A DNA stretch of 64,000 nucleotides from positions 1,011,001 to 1,075,000 of the forward strand of contig NZ_CP058649.1 in NCBI RefSeq assembly GCF_018141445.1, read 5' to 3'. Under the pieces are notes generated by a model. The model was not told the DNA's origin. It did no database searches and saw nothing but the letters and a program-made list of their open reading frames with translations. Position 1 is the first letter of the stretch, and every line of letters starts with the position of its first letter. This document shows positions 7,949-15,957 of the stretch, one piece after another. Position numbers and translations under genes: made by a program. Source of the DNA: Vallitalea pronyensis. Lineage in GTDB: Bacteria > Bacillota > Clostridia > Lachnospirales > Vallitaleaceae.

Positions 7949-8034
7949 GGAAGATATACCTGTCCATGGGTCTCATATTGATTAAGGCTAAGTCGCTTAA
8001 TATGAGAGCAACCCTCTAATAGTGTATATCTTCC
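7949..8034. repeat. 86-bp nested inverted repeat upstream of coaX
   Basis: The outer arms GGAAGATATAC and GTATATCTTCC (7949-7959 and 8024-8034) pair perfectly. Inside them GGGT pairs with ACCC (7968-7971, 8011-8014) and CTCATATT with AATATGAG (7972-7979, 7999-8006). No U-tract follows, so it is not a simple terminator. It could be a structured leader RNA for coaX or a miniature repeat element. Confidence 0.65.
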
Positions 8035-8140
8035 TTCAATGCTGTTAAGGTATAAGCTCGTTGTATAATAGATGAACACAGTTATAACAAGAAGTTAGTA
8101 TGAGAGACTAAATGATAAAAAAGATAAGGATGTGATGGAT

Positions 8141-8911
8141 ATGTTATTTGTCATTGATATCGGTAATACGAATATCGTACTTGGCGCATTTAAAGGTGAT
8201 GACCTTGTTGTCAGTTGGCGTATGACCACCAAGACACCACGTACGTCAGATGAATATGGGTTATTTATGTATAATTTGCTGCTGAGTAAAGGCATTGATA
8301 AAGATGAGATAAAAGATGTGATTATAGCCTCTGTTGTACCTAATATCATGTACTCTTTAGTGAGTGGTATTATTAAATATTTTGATACAACACCCATTAT
8401 TGTTGGACCTGGTGTAAAGACGGGTATTGATATTCGTACAGATAATCCAAAAGAGGTTGGCGCTGATCGTATTGTGAACACAGTAAGTGCCTATGATACT
8501 TATGGAGGACCAGCTATTGTCATTGATTTTGGGACAGCTACTACCTATGATGTGGTCACAGAGGATGGTATTTTTAATGCGGCCATTACATCACCGGGTA
8601 TTAAGATTGCTGCGAATGCATTATGGCAAAAAGCGGCAAAGCTGCCAGAAATAGAAATCAAGAAACCTGATAGTATTTTAGCTAAGAACACCGTGACGAG
8701 TATGCAGGCAGGACTTGTATATGGTTATATAGGACAAGTGGAATACATTGTTAAGAAAGTGAAAGAAGAAATGAAGCGACCAGACATGAAAGTCATTGCC
8801 ACGGGAGGATTAGCGAAGATTATTTATTCAGAGACAGATGTCATTGATGTGTACGATCCCATGTTAACCTTAAAAGGACTAAAAATTATCTATGACAAAA
8901 ATAGAAGTTGA
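8141..8911 (+). CDS. coaX: Type III pantothenate kinase
   Basis: CoaX phosphorylates pantothenate, the first step of coenzyme A synthesis, and needs a monovalent cation. I choose the ATG at 8141 because the product then opens [17 protein letters not shown] as in the family and AAGGA lies 10 bases upstream; ATG 8135 and GTG 8132 are alternatives. The phosphate-binding DIGNTN is at residues 6-11, GADRIVN near 107 and DFGTATTYD near 129, and a late ATGGLAKII segment completes the ASKHA-type fold. The 256-residue length is normal. Its stop overlaps the next gene, so coaX and the tRNA dihydrouridine synthase form an operon, a frequent Clostridia arrangement. A second, unrelated pantothenate kinase type is encoded at 63238. 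Confidence 0.95.
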   Translation: MLFVIDIGNTNIVLGAFKGDDLVVSWRMTTKTPRTSDEYGLFMYNLLLSKGIDKDEIKDVIIASVVPNIMYSLVSGIIKYFDTTPIIVGPGVKTGIDIRTDNPKEVGADRIVNTVSAYDTYGGPAIVIDFGTATTYDVVTEDGIFNAAITSPGIKIAANALWQKAAKLPEIEIKKPDSILAKNTVTSMQAGLVYGYIGQVEYIVKKVKEEMKRPDMKVIATGGLAKIIYSETDVIDVYDPMLTLKGLKIIYDKNRS

Positions 8912-8919
8912 GTGATAAG

Positions 8920-9888
8920 ATGAAAATCGGAAATGTTCAATTAGAAAACAATGTATGTTTAGCACCTATGGCTGGTGTAACAGATTTACCATACCGATTG
9001 TTATGTAAAGAGCAGGGGTGTGGTTTGGTTTATACAGAGATGATTAGTGCCAAAGCAGTCTATTTTAATAATAAAAACACGAATCTCCTGATGCAAATTG
9101 ATGAGAAGGAGCGACCAGTAGCCATGCAGCTATTTGGTTGTGACCCTGATTTGATGGCGGAGATGGCTAAGAAGATAGTGGACGAACATTCACAAATTGA
9201 CATCATAGATATTAACATGGGTTGTCCAGTACCTAAAGTGGTGAATAATGGTGAAGGTTCAGGACTGATGAAACAACCAGGATTAGTAGGTGAAATCGTT
9301 AAGAAGGTCTCAAGAGCCATTCCTATACCGCTAACCATTAAGATAAGAAAGGGTTTTGATGATAACCTTATTAATGCAGTTGAAATTGCCAAGATAGCAG
9401 AAGCTAATGGTGCAGCAGCTGTAGGTGTTCACGGCCGCACAAGGGAACAATACTATAGTGGGAAAGCCGATTGGGATATTATCCGCCAGGTAAAAGAAGC
9501 AATCACTATACCTGTATTGGGGAATGGGGATGTATTTACGCCAGAAGATGCAAAGGCAATGCTTCATGAAACAGGGTGCGATGGCATACTCATTGGAAGA
9601 GGTGCTCAGGGAAATCCATGGCTGTTTAAGCGAATTATTCATTACCTTGAGTCAGGTGATTTATTACCTTTACCTACTCTACAAGAAATTGTGGAGATGA
9701 TTCAAAGACACATGGCCATGTTATGTGCATATAAAGGCGAGTATACTGCCATTCGAGAAATGCGTAAGCACATATCCTGGTATACAAAAGGTTTGCCAGG
9801 CTCGGCGAATCTTCGTCGTTCCATTAATCAACTGGAGTGCTTTGAGGCCATCGAGGATAAATTAGAAGAACTAAAAAATATGACATAA
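8920..9888 (+). CDS. dusB: tRNA dihydrouridine synthase (DusB type)
   Basis: This FMN enzyme reduces uridine to dihydrouridine in tRNA D-loops. The product of about 322 residues begins MKIGNVQLENNVCLAPMAGVTDLPYR (FMN-binding start of a TIM barrel). It contains INMGCPVPK with the catalytic cysteine near residue 102, then TIKIRKGFDD, GVHGRTREQYYSGKADW, GNGDVF and GILIGRGAQGNPWLF, all hallmarks of the Dus family. A C-terminal helical domain follows (MRKHISWYTKGLPGSANLR). I choose the ATG at 8920; the TTG at 8908 would add four residues and overlap the coaX stop. Either way the two genes are coupled. All expected motifs are intact. Confidence 0.95.
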   Translation: MKIGNVQLENNVCLAPMAGVTDLPYRLLCKEQGCGLVYTEMISAKAVYFNNKNTNLLMQIDEKERPVAMQLFGCDPDLMAEMAKKIVDEHSQIDIIDINMGCPVPKVVNNGEGSGLMKQPGLVGEIVKKVSRAIPIPLTIKIRKGFDDNLINAVEIAKIAEANGAAAVGVHGRTREQYYSGKADWDIIRQVKEAITIPVLGNGDVFTPEDAKAMLHETGCDGILIGRGAQGNPWLFKRIIHYLESGDLLPLPTLQEIVEMIQRHMAMLCAYKGEYTAIREMRKHISWYTKGLPGSANLRRSINQLECFEAIEDKLEELKNMT

Positions 9889-9940
9889 AACAGTTCGTTT
9901 CATAATAGGTTATATTAAAACACAATATGAAGTGATGTAA

Positions 9941-10882
9941 ATGTATAAAAAATATGCAGTACTGCGATGTGCAAGTGATATCCATGATTTACCCCTTAGA
10001 AATCCCCTCATGCGTTATATGCCAAAAAAAATGCGTCGTGGTCATATTTTGAAAAGATTACCCGCATTCGCTTCGGAAGTAAACCACCTTGATCTTACAG
10101 GTCTTGATATTACCTTACCCATTATGGAAGAAGAGTTATGTCATGAGCAATATGTGAAGGACGTTATTTCAGAGTGGAATCAAAAAGCCATGCTGTATAA
10201 TATTAATGCCACGGTTTTATCAAAGGAATTAAGGCCATTTCGTGATACGTTTAATGGGCTGATTGCTGATAAAAACCATATTCAGTTCTTGTACATGGAT
10301 GCCGTTATTGAAGAAATCATTAAAAGAAGTCATAAAGAATTAAAAGATATGAATTTTGTTCTTATAGATGGAGATAATAGTAGAACAACATACATTATGA
10401 ACCAGATATATGACCATATTAACAATTTAACCATCATTACATCTCAACCAGAACACTTCGAAAAAAGCATCGAAGCCATTTATGAAGAAACAGGTCTGGC
10501 TGTATGGATAACCAATTATAACATTACCCAAAGAATCCCCAGCGATATTATTATTAACTGTAGCCAACATTCAAATAAAGTGTTTTATTGTTTTGATGAA
10601 GGTTCATATATGATTGATTTTATATCCGACGATGATAAAATTAAGAACATATTAATAAAAAGAAGTGATATTCATCTTGTGACAGAAGTGGATATGCTTG
10701 TAGAGAGTCGTCTTATGAATAAGGAATTATTCCATGGTATTTTGCTTAATGAAAACAGAATACTAAGGAGTATGTATATGTATGGATATAAGAGCACAAT
10801 GTTCGAGAAAGTAAGTCAAATACTAGGCAAGTATCAAGTGGAAATTGGTAAACTATATCAGAGGGGGGAAACAATTATATAA
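9941..10882 (+). CDS. Conserved-looking protein of unknown function between dus and greA
   Basis: This 313-residue soluble protein starts MYKKYAVLRCASDIHDLPLRNPLMRYMPKKMRRGHILKRLP. An N-terminal part is rich in basic residues. A middle part has the hydrophobic-strand pattern of a nucleotide-binding alpha/beta fold: NFVLIDGDNSRTTYIMNQIYDHINNLTIITSQPEHFEKSIEAIYEETGLAVWITNY, at about residues 137-194. A later part repeats strand-like segments (DIIINCS, KVFYCFD). The fold guess is inference; there is no clear P-loop or GxGxxG. No signal peptide or membrane segment is seen. It follows the dus gene by 52 bases and probably shares its transcript. I do not recognise the family. Confidence 0.75.
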   Translation: MYKKYAVLRCASDIHDLPLRNPLMRYMPKKMRRGHILKRLPAFASEVNHLDLTGLDITLPIMEEELCHEQYVKDVISEWNQKAMLYNINATVLSKELRPFRDTFNGLIADKNHIQFLYMDAVIEEIIKRSHKELKDMNFVLIDGDNSRTTYIMNQIYDHINNLTIITSQPEHFEKSIEAIYEETGLAVWITNYNITQRIPSDIIINCSQHSNKVFYCFDEGSYMIDFISDDDKIKNILIKRSDIHLVTEVDMLVESRLMNKELFHGILLNENRILRSMYMYGYKSTMFEKVSQILGKYQVEIGKLYQRGETII

Positions 10883-10908
10883 GGCAACATCAAAACATTT
10901 CGATTTTC

Positions 10909-10937
10909 TTGACAACTTGTATATATTAAGTTATAAT
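10909..10937 (+). promoter_or_regulatory. Consensus sigma-A promoter of greA
   Basis: A perfect TTGACA, a 17-base spacer and a perfect TATAAT. It is the strongest promoter in the window and sits about 240 bases upstream of greA, so the greA transcript has a long leader. Confidence 0.85.
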
Positions 10938-10944
10938 ACCTTGA

Positions 10945-11178
10945 ATATGAATGCTTTATTATATCTACAAGGTTGAATAAGTCATTTTATCAAAGGGATT
11001 CATTCAACGTAATTACCTAACTTTGTAAGTTGAATTACACAGAAATTATACGGATATAATAAAGCCATGTAATTCAACTTGTATTTGTAATACACAAACA
11101 AAAAGTATTGGGGGACTTTTACGATTTGTTAGACGTGTTACAGCAATATTATTAATATTAGAGGAAGGGTGTAGCAAG
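10945..11178 (+). promoter_or_regulatory. Long greA leader with a 13-bp stem
   Basis: This is the untranslated region between the promoter and the greA ATG. A perfect 13-bp inverted repeat, AAGTTGAATTACA at 11027-11039 and TGTAATTCAACTT at 11068-11080, encloses a 28-base loop. No terminator-like U-tract follows. It may be a protein-binding or RNA-stability element; I recognise no riboswitch class. Confidence 0.45.
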
Positions 11179-11655
11179 ATGCCTGACAAAAAAATAATTC
11201 TAACATATAATGGACTGAGAGAATTAGAAGATGAATTACAGCATTTAAAGGTAGTAAGGAGAAAAGACGTAGCCGAGAAAATCAAAGAAGCCAGAGCACA
11301 AGGTGACTTATCGGAGAATGCCGAATACGACGCAGCAAAAGAAGAACAAGGAGAAATTGAAACAAGAATCGTAGAGATTGAAAACATACTTAAAAAAGCA
11401 GAAGTAGTTGATGAAGAAGAAGTATCACTGGATACAATCAATGTGGGTTGTAAAGTTCGTATATTTGACTTTGAATTTGATGAAGAAGTAGACTATGCAA
11501 TTGTTGGTTCAATGGAAGCCGATCCATTGAATTATAAAATATCCAATGAATCACCTGTTGGTGAAGCCTTAATTGGTGCAAAGGTTGACGATGAGGTCAT
11601 GGCAGAAACGCCCAATGGTGTTGTTAAACTAAAAGTATTAGATATTCATCGTTAA
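11179..11655 (+). CDS. greA: Transcription elongation factor GreA
   Basis: GreA enters the secondary channel of RNA polymerase and stimulates cleavage of backtracked transcripts. The 158-residue product has the N-terminal coiled coil (LTYNGLRELEDELQHLKVVRRKDVAEKIKEARAQGDLSENAEYDAAKEEQGEIETRI), with the conserved acidic tip in GDLSENAEYDAAK at about residues 38-50. The C-terminal FKBP-like domain ends YKISNESPVGEALIGAKVDDEV. The ATG has GGAAGGG upstream. It is driven by the consensus promoter at 10909 and is followed by lysS, which has its own promoter. The length and motifs are fully typical. Confidence 0.97.
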   Translation: MPDKKIILTYNGLRELEDELQHLKVVRRKDVAEKIKEARAQGDLSENAEYDAAKEEQGEIETRIVEIENILKKAEVVDEEEVSLDTINVGCKVRIFDFEFDEEVDYAIVGSMEADPLNYKISNESPVGEALIGAKVDDEVMAETPNGVVKLKVLDIHR

Positions 11656-11720
11656 GGAGATAAATCGTACCGAGAAAGGTCATGATTAAGAGCTATTTAT
11701 TTTATATAGGTAGTGCTAAT

Positions 11721-11785
11721 GGATCTTTCCTAACGGACAAATCCGCTTTGCGGAACGAGGCGTAGCCTCTTTTGTTCTATAAGTA
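11721..11785. repeat. Dispersed intergenic repeat, copy 1
   Basis: About 65 bases beginning GGATCTTTCCTAACG match 63008-63071 at roughly three bases in four. It contains two tiny hairpins, CCGCTTTGCGG and GAGGCGTAGCCTC. Both copies lie in gaps next to terminator-like DNA. Confidence 0.55.
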
Positions 11786-11827
11786 GTAGAATAAGAATAT
11801 TGCTAAGTTTATATATGAAAAAGCGAG

Positions 11828-11881
11828 GGTTATCTTCATAAACAAATCTAGAAAATAGGTTTTTTATGAAGATAATTTTCG
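11828..11881. repeat. Hairpin upstream of lysS
   Basis: GTTATCTTCATAAA and TTTATGAAGATAA-like arms pair over about 13 bp with a loop of about 22 bases. It lies before the lysS promoter, so it is more likely the end of the greA transcript than a lysS leader. Confidence 0.45.
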
Positions 11882-11907
11882 GTGTATATAAAAATCGTGT
11901 TAAATAT

Positions 11908-11936
11908 TTGATGTGATTGCTAATGAGTGATATAAT
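11908..11936 (+). promoter_or_regulatory. Sigma-A promoter of lysS
   Basis: TTGATG, a 17-base spacer and TATAAT lie 47 bases upstream of the lysS ATG. The short leader leaves no room for a T-box. Confidence 0.7.
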
Positions 11937-11982
11937 GAAATGCAAATACCAAAAACTATAAATGTACAAGGAGGGCTTGTAG

Positions 11983-13479
11983 ATGTCAGATAATCCTAAT
12001 AACAGTGTGGACAAAGAACAGGACCTTAATGAACTCTTAAAAATAAGAAGAGATAAATTAGCTGCATTACAAAGCAAAGGGAAAGACCCTTTTCAATTAA
12101 CAAAATTTGATGTGAGTCATCATGGTGATGAAATCATTGATAATTTCGATACCCTTGAAGGACAAACTGTATCCATAGCAGGAAGAATTATGACCAAGCG
12201 TCTCATGGGTAAAGCTTCATTTTGCCATATAGCAGATAGAAATGGACAGATTCAAACCTACGTGAGAAAAGACGCCATTGGTGAAGAAGATTACAGCGAT
12301 TTTAAACACTATGACCTTGGAGATATTATCGGTATAAAAGGCGAAGTATTCAAGACTCAGAAAGGTGAAATATCCGTTAAAGCAAAAGAAGTAACACTGC
12401 TTTCCAAGAGTTTACAGATACTGCCAGAGAAATATCATGGCTTGAAAGATACGGATACAAGATATCGCCAACGTTATCTTGACCTTATTGTGAACCCAGA
12501 AGTAAAAGAAGCATTCTTTGCAAGAACAAAGATTATCAAAGAAATTAGACATGTACTTGATAACAAAGGATACCTTGAGGTTGAAACCCCAGTACTGAAC
12601 ACTTTATCTGGAGGCGCATCCGCAAAACCATTTATCACCCATCACAATGCACTGGATATGGAAATGTATATGCGTATAGCCCTTGAACTACCCCTTAAAC
12701 GTCTCATTGTTGGAGGTTTTGAACGTGTTTACGAAATTGGGCGGGTATTTAGAAATGAAGGATTATCTGTACGGCATAATCCGGAGTTCACATTATTAGA
12801 ATTGTATGAAGCCTATACAGACTATCACGGTATGATGGATATCACAGAAGAGATTATTCGAACAGTAGCCATGAAGGTACTTGGTAAAACCACCGTTACG
12901 TACGATGGAGAAGAGATTGATCTTGGTAAACCATTTGCAAGATTATCCATGGTGGATGCTGTCAAGCAATATGCCAACATTGACTTTGATACCGTTGAAG
13001 GAGACGAAGCAGCAAAAGCATTAGCAAAAGAACACCATATTGACATAGAGAAACACTATAAGAAAGGTGATATCCTGAACTTATTCTTTGAAGAATACGT
13101 GGAAGAACACCTTGTACAACCCACATTTATTACCGATCATCCCGTTGAAATATCACCTCTGGCTAAAAGAAAGCCGGAGAAACCAGATTATACAGAGCGT
13201 TTTGAGCTGTTCATCACCAAGCGTGAATTTGCCAATGCGTTCTCAGAGCTTAATGACCCTATTGATCAACGTTCAAGATTTGAAAGACAAGAAGAACTTC
13301 GTGCAGCAGGGGATGAAGAAGCCAGCATGATTGATGAAGACTTTATTACAGCTCTTGAATATGGTATGCCTCCAACAGGTGGGCTTGGTATTGGTATTGA
13401 CCGTTTGGTTATGTTATTAACGGATTCTTACTCCATCAGAGATGTATTATTATTCCCAACAATGAAACATAGAGACTAA
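11983..13479 (+). CDS. lysS: Lysyl-tRNA synthetase, class II
   Basis: LysS charges tRNA-Lys. The 498-residue product has an N-terminal helix, then an anticodon-binding OB fold at about residues 60-170 ([32 protein letters not shown]). The class II core follows, with motif 1 near [17 protein letters not shown], motif 2 [18 protein letters not shown] and motif 3 [12 protein letters not shown] near the C-terminus. The ATG at 11983 has AAGGAGGG a few bases upstream. It has its own promoter and ends before a strong terminator at 13563. No T-box leader is seen, in line with most class II lysS genes. All motifs are intact. Confidence 0.97.
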   Translation: MSDNPNNSVDKEQDLNELLKIRRDKLAALQSKGKDPFQLTKFDVSHHGDEIIDNFDTLEGQTVSIAGRIMTKRLMGKASFCHIADRNGQIQTYVRKDAIGEEDYSDFKHYDLGDIIGIKGEVFKTQKGEISVKAKEVTLLSKSLQILPEKYHGLKDTDTRYRQRYLDLIVNPEVKEAFFARTKIIKEIRHVLDNKGYLEVETPVLNTLSGGASAKPFITHHNALDMEMYMRIALELPLKRLIVGGFERVYEIGRVFRNEGLSVRHNPEFTLLELYEAYTDYHGMMDITEEIIRTVAMKVLGKTTVTYDGEEIDLGKPFARLSMVDAVKQYANIDFDTVEGDEAAKALAKEHHIDIEKHYKKGDILNLFFEEYVEEHLVQPTFITDHPVEISPLAKRKPEKPDYTERFELFITKREFANAFSELNDPIDQRSRFERQEELRAAGDEEASMIDEDFITALEYGMPPTGGLGIGIDRLVMLLTDSYSIRDVLLFPTMKHRD

Positions 13480-13562
13480 GAAACTCTGTTAAATAAAGGA
13501 TTTCTGATATGTGAAGTCGGAAATTACGACTGATTTGCGACCAAATAAAGAGAACATGCTTA

Positions 13563-13601
13563 AAAAAGAACTTCTAAGAAAGATTAGGAGTTCTTTTTTT
13601 G
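13563..13601 (+). terminator. Intrinsic terminator after lysS
   Basis: AAAAAAGAACTTCTAA and TTAGGAGTTCTTTTTT arms form a 15-bp stem with one wobble, followed by seven T. It marks the border between the housekeeping block and the accessory island. Confidence 0.85.
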
Positions 13602-13622
13602 ACATTAATGTGGAGATATGTA

Positions 13623-13651
13623 TTGATAATGTAGCACATTGTGAGTATAAT
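13623..13651 (+). promoter_or_regulatory. Sigma-A promoter of the restriction-modification operon
   Basis: TTGATA, a 17-base spacer and TATAAT lie 21 bases before the ATG of the broken ribbon-helix-helix gene. No other promoter is evident before mod, so the RHH remnant, mod and res probably share this transcript. Confidence 0.75.
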
Positions 13652-13672
13652 TACACACAGGAGGAAATCTAT

Positions 13673-13840
13673 ATGAATAAAACAATATCTATGAGTATTC
13701 GTGTGAGCGAAGAAGAACTTGAAAAGCTAAAAAAAGCGGCATAGTTAGAAGAATATGCTTCATATAGTGATTTCGTGCGCAGAACCGCTCTAAAAGAGGC
13801 TACAAGGGTTATTGTGGAAGATATGGATAAGGAGGAATAA
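13673..13840 (+). pseudogene. Ribbon-helix-helix (antitoxin-like) gene interrupted by an amber codon
   Basis: From the ATG at 13673, preceded by AGGAGG, the frame reads MNKTISMSIRVSEEELEKLKKAA, then a TAG at 13742-13744. It continues in the same frame as LEEYASYSDFVRRTALKEATRVIVEDMDKEE to a TAA at 13838. The joined 54-residue sequence is a complete small RHH protein of the CopG/RelB-like antitoxin type: strand, helix LEKLKKAA, helix SYSDFVRRTALKEA. Only one base keeps it from being intact. Its end lies 6 bases from the mod start and contains the mod ribosome site, so it is co-transcribed and may once have autoregulated the operon. Read-through is possible but unproven. Confidence 0.75.
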
Positions 13841-13845
13841 GAAAT

Positions 13846-15957
13846 ATGGCTAATATTAATGAAACCATTTCTGAAGTGGCAAAGTTAAATCCGGAACTTG
13901 CACGTCAGATTCAGAAATATGTAAAGGACCATTCATACGGTCTGGTTTTTGAGCGTAATTTACCAGAAGCAATCAGACTATATAAAAAAGAACCAATTGC
14001 TGGTGATATAGTAAATATTCTTCCTGTACGTGGCGAGGAAGAAAAAGATGAAAATAAGGTTTCTTGGGTAGTAAAATCTATCAAGGATGGTGTGGCATCT
14101 TTGGAACATGATGGTGAAACAAAAGATGTTCCAGTTGAAGATATTGTGGTTCTTATAAGTTATCGGGATGTGATTTATCCAGGACTTAAAGAGATTGACC
14201 GTGTGGAACAAGGAAATCCTGATGACCCGTATCATATGGTTATTAATTCTGAAAATTATCATGCTTTGGAAGCACTAACATATGCATATGCAGGTAAGGT
14301 AGATTGTATTTATATTGACCCACCATACAATTCTGGTGCAAAAGATTGGAAATATAATAATGATTATGTAGTCGTAGATGACCAATATCGTCATAGTAAA
14401 TGGCTTGCATTTATGGAAAGACGATTAAAGTTAGCAAAGCAGCTTTTAAATCCCAAGGATTCAGTTTTGTTAGTTACAATTGATGAACGTGAGTATGCAA
14501 GATTGTCATTGCTATTGGAACAGAATTTTCCTGAAGCAACTATTCAAATGGTAAGCATTACGATAAATCCATCTGGTGCAGTACGTAAAAATCTTTTTGC
14601 TCGTTCCGATGAATACATGTTTATTGTTTTAATAGGGGATGCCCATGTGAATCAAGTAAAAGGATTTGGTGATGAAACAGAAGTACGTTGGTGGTATTTG
14701 AGACGACTAGAATATGCGTCACGTAGAGGTACTGTAAAGGGTGGTGTAGCTCAGTTTTATCCTATTTATGTGGATGATGCTACTTTAAATATTGTTAAAA
14801 TAGGTGAACCAATTACATCAGATGTTGATAGATATTCTGTACCTCAAATAGATGGAACAACTGCAGTATTTCCTGTAAAAGATGATGGTATGGAAATGAA
14901 CTGGGGCGTTACTGGGGAAACACTTCAGAGACTTATTGATGAGCAGGTAGTTCAAGTTGTTAAGAATACAAGATCACAGAATCAACCATATACAATTAAG
15001 TATTTGAGTGAGAATTATAAGGAAAAAATCGATGAAGGGCGTTGGGCTGTCAGAGGATATAGAGAAGATGGTTCAAAAATTGTCGTAGAAACTGGAGGGA
15101 AACTGACACGAACAACAACAGTATGGTCTAGCAAACAATATGATGCTAAAACGTATGGTACAACTATATTAAAGAGTATTGTAAAAGATGATAGATTTTC
15201 ATTCCCAAAATCATTATATTCGGTTTATGACGCTTTGAAAAATTTTGTGTCAGAAAAACCAGATGCGTTAATTATCGATTTCTTTGCTGGTTCTGGTACA
15301 ACGCTTCACGCAGTGAGTTTGCTTAATGCCGTTGATGATGGTAGAAGACGTTGTATATGTGTGACAAATAACGAAGTATCGGCTGATGAACAAAAGAAAT
15401 TTATAAAAGACGGTCTTCGTCCATATGATATGGATTGGGAAAAATATGGCATAGCAAATTATGTAACATGGGTAAGGACAAAATGTAGTATAAATGGCGT
15501 TGATGTTGATGGGAATCCATTGGATGGAGATTATGGAAAACCCTCAAAAGGTTTAGATTTAGGATTTAAATTAAAAAAATCCGATGGTTTCAAAGCGAAT
15601 GCCGTGTTCTGCGAGTTGACCTACGAGTCAGCATGGCCTATACGACTTGACCGAGCATTTGATGCCATTGCGCCTATTCTTTGGATGCAGGCAGGATGCC
15701 AGGGACCGATTATTAAGCGTATTGGTAAGAGCTATTTAACCACAGATTTCTACGGAGTACTTTTTGACTACGGTCAGGCATCAAAGTTCTGTGAGAAAGT
15801 GAAGAAAACACAATCAATTACAACAGTGTTTGTGGTTACAGATGACCAGAGACGTTATTCAAATATGTGTAAACGTCTACCAGGAGTGGAAGTACATAGG
15901 TTGTATGAGACATTCTTGAGAACATTTGAGATTTGTGGTGAAGGAGGGTTAGACTGA
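13846..15957 (+). CDS. mod: Type III-like restriction-modification DNA methyltransferase (Mod)
   Basis: This 703-residue adenine-N6 (beta-class order) methyltransferase is predicted to modify the recognition site of the system and to specify it. The catalytic motif IDPPYNSGAKDW lies near residues 156-167, and the AdoMet-binding motif DFFAGSGTTLHA near 476-487. That catalytic-before-AdoMet order is the one found in type III Mod subunits. Between them is the long variable target-recognition region. The N-terminal 130 residues (NPELARQIQKYVKDHSYGLVFERNLPEA) are common to this subgroup. The stop overlaps the ATG of res by one base, so the pair is coupled. A GGAGGAATAA site precedes the ATG. Both methylase motifs are intact. 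Confidence 0.9.
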   Translation: MANINETISEVAKLNPELARQIQKYVKDHSYGLVFERNLPEAIRLYKKEPIAGDIVNILPVRGEEEKDENKVSWVVKSIKDGVASLEHDGETKDVPVEDIVVLISYRDVIYPGLKEIDRVEQGNPDDPYHMVINSENYHALEALTYAYAGKVDCIYIDPPYNSGAKDWKYNNDYVVVDDQYRHSKWLAFMERRLKLAKQLLNPKDSVLLVTIDEREYARLSLLLEQNFPEATIQMVSITINPSGAVRKNLFARSDEYMFIVLIGDAHVNQVKGFGDETEVRWWYLRRLEYASRRGTVKGGVAQFYPIYVDDATLNIVKIGEPITSDVDRYSVPQIDGTTAVFPVKDDGMEMNWGVTGETLQRLIDEQVVQVVKNTRSQNQPYTIKYLSENYKEKIDEGRWAVRGYREDGSKIVVETGGKLTRTTTVWSSKQYDAKTYGTTILKSIVKDDRFSFPKSLYSVYDALKNFVSEKPDALIIDFFAGSGTTLHAVSLLNAVDDGRRRCICVTNNEVSADEQKKFIKDGLRPYDMDWEKYGIANYVTWVRTKCSINGVDVDGNPLDGDYGKPSKGLDLGFKLKKSDGFKANAVFCELTYESAWPIRLDRAFDAIAPILWMQAGCQGPIIKRIGKSYLTTDFYGVLFDYGQASKFCEKVKKTQSITTVFVVTDDQRRYSNMCKRLPGVEVHRLYETFLRTFEICGEGGLD

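Noticed and set aside
11656..11982. T-box leader in front of lysS
   Set aside because: The lysS promoter lies only 47 bases before the ATG, and no T-box sequence or antiterminator is visible.
13511..13672. N-terminal extension of the RHH frame upstream of 13673
   Set aside because: This upstream part runs through the lysS terminator and the promoter at 13623-13651; the real start is ATG 13673 with its AGGAGG.
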